Below are positions 61,317 through 64,000 of a DNA stretch of 64,000 bases, piece by piece (within the stretch, counting starts at the first letter, position 1; every line of letters begins with the position of its first letter). A program made the translations under genes and the position numbers. The notes below the pieces were generated by a model. It worked only from the letters and a program-made list of their open reading frames with translations. It was not told the origin of the DNA and did no database searches. Where the stretch lies: assembly GCA_965230245.1 (NCBI GenBank), contig OZ246000.1, forward strand, positions 558,001 to 622,000. Direction: 5' to 3'. Source of the stretch: JAGNKE01 sp965230245 (GTDB lineage: Bacteria; Pseudomonadota; Alphaproteobacteria; Micavibrionales; Micavibrionaceae).

Positions 61317-62420
61317 CTACCCGACACTGGCGGACCCTGATTTGGAATAAAGAACCCCGCCCGTCAAAGGTTTGGAAACCCCTGTTGTTCCTGGCTCGGT
61401 CAGGGGCAACCCGAGCAATGACCGCACGGCAAGATACGCAAACCCCTGCGCCTCGATCACATCACCGTTCCAGCCTTCGGCTTCAACCGGAGCAACAGGC
61501 ATCGGCAAAGCATCAGCCAACGCCGCCACCAACGTCGCATTATGTCGCCCGCCGCCCGTGACCAGAACCTGCTCGGGCATCTCAGGACAAATATCCAATC
61601 CGGCTTTAATTGACGCAATTGTAAACGCAAGCAACGTCGCAACCCCGTCGGCATCAGATAATGCGTTCACACCGCTCACATCCCATGCATCCCGATCCAG
61701 AGACTTCGGCGCAGCCATCTCAAAATATGGATTTCTCATCCAGTGCGCGACCAGCGCATCAACCGCCGACCCGCCTGACGCCAACGCGCCGCCCTCATCA
61801 TATTGTTTGCCTGTTCGTTCCTCGACAAAATCATCCATCAACGCATTGCCCGGCCCGCAATCAAACGCCAGAATATCCCCTTCGGAAATCCACGTAATAT
61901 TTGAAACTCCACCCACATTTAAAAAGGCCAAAGGTTTAGCCAATTCATCCGCAAGAGCGCGATGATAAAGCGGAAGAAGCGGCGCTCCTTGCCCACCTTC
62001 CTTCATATCCGCAATCCTCATATCACCGACGACCCATATATTCGTAGCCTCCGCCACAGCATTGGGACTCCCGATCTGCCACGTAAATTTCTGGCTAGGA
62101 TCATGAAAAATCGTCTGACCATGAAAACCTATAACGTCTATCTCATGAGCCCTGATATTAAATTTAGCCATAAAATTAGCCAATAAATCAACATGGCAAT
62201 CTGTCACAAATTGTGCCGCCGCACGCACATCATCATCTTGTTCCTGACGGCCAAGCACTTTTCGAATGAGCGCCCGCCCCTCTTCTGGATAAGGGTAAAA
62301 ATCATGCGAGACCGGATTGACATGCATACGCCCATCCGTTTCGATCAGGGCAATATCAATTCCGTCAAAAGACGTGCCGGACATAAGCCCGATTGCACGA
62401 AAGATTTTTTTATGTATCAT
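61317..62420 (-). CDS. anmK: Anhydro-N-acetylmuramic acid kinase
   Basis: Phosphorylates and opens 1,6-anhydroMurNAc from recycled peptidoglycan to MurNAc-6-phosphate. Signatures are IGLMSGTSFDGIDIALIETDG, DVIGFHGQTIFHDP and ILAFDCGPGNALMDDFV, plus LVTGGGRHNATLV. Length of 367 aa is typical. It is divergent from tyrS with 33 bp between starts. Confidence 0.96.
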   Translation of the reverse strand: MIHKKIFRAIGLMSGTSFDGIDIALIETDGRMHVNPVSHDFYPYPEEGRALIRKVLGRQEQDDDVRAAAQFVTDCHVDLLANFMAKFNIRAHEIDVIGFHGQTIFHDPSQKFTWQIGSPNAVAEATNIWVVGDMRIADMKEGGQGAPLLPLYHRALADELAKPLAFLNVGGVSNITWISEGDILAFDCGPGNALMDDFVEERTGKQYDEGGALASGGSAVDALVAHWMRNPYFEMAAPKSLDRDAWDVSGVNALSDADGVATLLAFTIASIKAGLDICPEMPEQVLVTGGGRHNATLVAALADALPMPVAPVEAEGWNGDVIEAQGFAYLAVRSLLGLPLTEPGTTGVSKPLTGGVLYSKSGSASVG

Positions 62421-62453
62421 GGCAGAACTTTACCCCTTTGGAGATAGTGCGAG

Positions 62454-63713
62454 ATGAGCACATACAAGTCAGACTTTCTGAATATTCTAACTGAACGCGG
62501 CTTCATACACCAGTGCAGCGATTTCGAAGGCTTGGATGAAAAACTCAATGAAGGATCCCAAACAGCATACATCGGTTTTGACGCCACCGCAGACAGCCTG
62601 CATGTCGGCTCCCTTGTACAGATTATGATGCTCTACTGGTTCCAGCAAACAGGGCACAAGCCCCTGACACTTTTAGGCGGAGGAACAACAAAAGTCGGCG
62701 ACCCTTCGGGTAAAGACGAAAGCCGAAAAATGTTGGATGAATCTGTGATTGCCTCGAACATTAAAGGCATAACATGGATTTTATCGGTCTTCTTACGCTA
62801 CGGTTACGGACGAAACGACGCGAAACTGGTCAACAATGCCGATTGGCTGGAAAAACTGAATTACATCGACTTCTTAAGAGATTACGGCCCTCACTTCACG
62901 GTAAACCGTATGATGTCATTTGACTCCGTCAAATTAAGATTAGAGCGCGAGCAACCACTGACATTCCTCGAATTTAACTACATGATCCTGCAGGCTTATG
63001 ACTTTCTGGAACTCCACCGCCGCTATGGTGTGGTTCTGCAAATGGGCGGCTCTGACCAATGGGGAAACATCATCAACGGCGTAGAACTGGGACGACGCAA
63101 AGACAGCGCGCAACTATACGCCCTCACAACCCCCCTCCTGACGACTGCGGCAGGAAAGAAAATGGGTAAAACCGCCGAAGGGACTGTCTGGCTGGATGAG
63201 AAAAAACTGCCCTCTTACGACTACTACCAGTTCTGGAGGAACACAGAAGATGCGGACGTCCCGCGCTTCCTGAAATTGTTCACGACCCTGCCGATGGATG
63301 AAATCAGCAAGCTGGAAAAACTGCAGGGACAGGAAATCAACGAGGCAAAAAAAATCCTCGCCTTTGAAACAACAAAAATGTGCCGCGGCGAACATGCCGC
63401 CGTACAGGCACAAAACACGGCGCAGGAAGTGTTTGAAAAAGGCGGTGTCGGTGAAGATTTGCCTCGCGTCGAAATCGACCCTGCCGATTTAAAAACCGGA
63501 GCGAAAATCATCGACCTTTTGGTAGAGGCAAATCTCGTCGCATCAAAAGGCGAAGCCAGAAGATTAATTCAAGGCGGCGGTGCGAAACTCAACGATCAAC
63601 CGATAGGGTCGGTCGAGCAAACTATAGGTATGTCTGAAATGGCAAACGGCGGTGGAGAAGCAAAACTCTCCGCAGGAAAGAAAAAACACGCACTCATCGT
63701 GCTAAAGGGTTAG
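62454..63713 (+). CDS. tyrS: Tyrosyl-tRNA synthetase
   Basis: Class I synthetase charging tRNA-Tyr, 419 aa. The HIGH-like motif is DATADSLHVGSLVQIMM, tyrosine-binding residues are in QAYDFLELHRRYGVVLQMGG and GSDQWGNIINGVEL, the KMSKS-like motif is KKMGKTAEG, and the S4-like C-terminal domain is EARRLIQGGGAKLND. The pairing of anmK and tyrS divergently is also seen in other alphaproteobacteria (recalled, not checked). Confidence 0.97.
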   Translation: MSTYKSDFLNILTERGFIHQCSDFEGLDEKLNEGSQTAYIGFDATADSLHVGSLVQIMMLYWFQQTGHKPLTLLGGGTTKVGDPSGKDESRKMLDESVIASNIKGITWILSVFLRYGYGRNDAKLVNNADWLEKLNYIDFLRDYGPHFTVNRMMSFDSVKLRLEREQPLTFLEFNYMILQAYDFLELHRRYGVVLQMGGSDQWGNIINGVELGRRKDSAQLYALTTPLLTTAAGKKMGKTAEGTVWLDEKKLPSYDYYQFWRNTEDADVPRFLKLFTTLPMDEISKLEKLQGQEINEAKKILAFETTKMCRGEHAAVQAQNTAQEVFEKGGVGEDLPRVEIDPADLKTGAKIIDLLVEANLVASKGEARRLIQGGGAKLNDQPIGSVEQTIGMSEMANGGGEAKLSAGKKKHALIVLKG

Positions 63714-63762
63714 TCCCCTTCAATCCTGTTTTTTTCTGTCCACTGAATAATACTAAACCAAA

Positions 63763-64000
63763 ATGCAAAATTTCATACTTTATGCCCTGACGGTGCTCAT
63801 ATGGGGGTCAACATGGTTCGTGATCAAATTCCAGATCGATAGCGATGTTCATCCGCTGCTTTCAATATCTTATCGTTTTGCGATCGCATCCGCAGTCCTG
63901 TTCGCCTTTATGCTCGCAACCGGAAAACTAAAAACCGCAAAATTCTCCCTAAGAGAACATTCTTATCTGGCCATATTGGGACTTTTCCTCTTTTGCCTGA
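63763..64000 (+). CDS. EamA/DMT family transporter, 5' fragment
   Basis: The N-terminal 79 residues of a drug/metabolite transporter run off the window end. Two to three hydrophobic helices are present, with the typical first-helix motif LTVLIWGSTWFVIKFQ and YRFAIASAVLFAFML of EamA proteins. The substrate cannot be told. It begins 49 nt after tyrS. Confidence 0.8.
   Translation, partial: MQNFILYALTVLIWGSTWFVIKFQIDSDVHPLLSISYRFAIASAVLFAFMLATGKLKTAKFSLREHSYLAILGLFLFCL

Noticed and set aside
1..64000. CRISPR arrays, insertion sequences, prophage genes, riboswitches
   Set aside because: No regularly spaced repeats, transposase or phage structural genes, or recognisable aptamer were seen on either strand.

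Overview
The window looks like a chromosomal segment of a Gram-negative alphaproteobacterium of moderate GC content. The evidence is a Caulobacter-style cpa/tad pilus locus, HisZ in place of a short-form-only HisG arrangement, the order pal-cpoB-tilS-ftsH with glmM nearby, two-domain Sua5, and mycobacterial-type AhpC/AhpD beside KatG/OxyR. A Micavibrio-like or Rhodospirillales-like host would fit, but the sequence alone does not settle this. No rRNA, tRNA, CRISPR array, phage or insertion sequence was recognised.

Layout. 0.1-0.6 kb: an AhpD-like gene and a nested inverted repeat. 0.6-13.2 kb: an almost complete tad (tight adherence) locus, all on the minus strand: tadE, tadF, tadG, flp, cpaA, cpaB, cpaC, cpaD, cpaE, cpaF, tadB, tadC. 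Flp has its own strong terminator, CpaF carries a long disordered N-terminal extension, TadG has a Cys-rich insert, and no tadD is present. 13.5-16.1 kb: a pseudokinase and a small membrane protein. 16.2-30.4 kb: housekeeping genes: purA-hisZ, glmM, an N-formylglutamate amidohydrolase, ftsH, tilS, cpoB, pal, a SirB1-family gene, a double-BON lipoprotein, yraN, rsmI, and a divergent LpoA-like lipoprotein. The last four recall the enterobacterial rsmI-lpoA-yraN-dolP neighbourhood.

30.5-32.9 kb: a small probable metal (copper-like) cluster with a DUF2946-like protein, a His/Met-rich outer-membrane protein and a TetR regulator, with inverted repeats before the first and third genes. 33.0-34.4 kb: an acidic protein with a degenerate zincin-like motif. 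34.5-39.3 kb: a peroxide-defence island, ahpC-ahpD divergent from katG-oxyR, with two perfect dyads in the shared intergenic region. 39.3-41.2 kb: a minimal kinase-like protein, trhO and acylphosphatase. 41.2-43.2 kb: an EF-hand protein, ECF sigma factor, anti-sigma-like membrane protein and periplasmic metal-sensor-like protein in one operon, resembling CnrYXH logic. 43.3-53.9 kb: an AMIN-like lipoprotein, a WecA-like transferase, a second orphan Flp pilin, mnmD and mnmC as separate overlapping genes, dcp, three small AT-richer unknown genes, and a CtlX-type enzyme. 54.0-60.2 kb: a minus-strand nucleotide-sugar operon (UDP-glucuronate epimerase, Gmd, Fcl, mannose-1-phosphate guanylyltransferase) that also holds a sterol-desaturase-family membrane enzyme. 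60.3-64.0 kb: Sua5, AnmK, TyrRS and the start of an EamA transporter.

The strongest candidates for undescribed biology are the pseudokinase/membrane pair beside the tad locus, the alternative-pairing RNA region before tadE, the minimal kinase, the EF-hand/ECF operon and the intergenic dyads. Start sites were revised where a ribosome-binding site or family length favoured an internal codon; each revision is stated.
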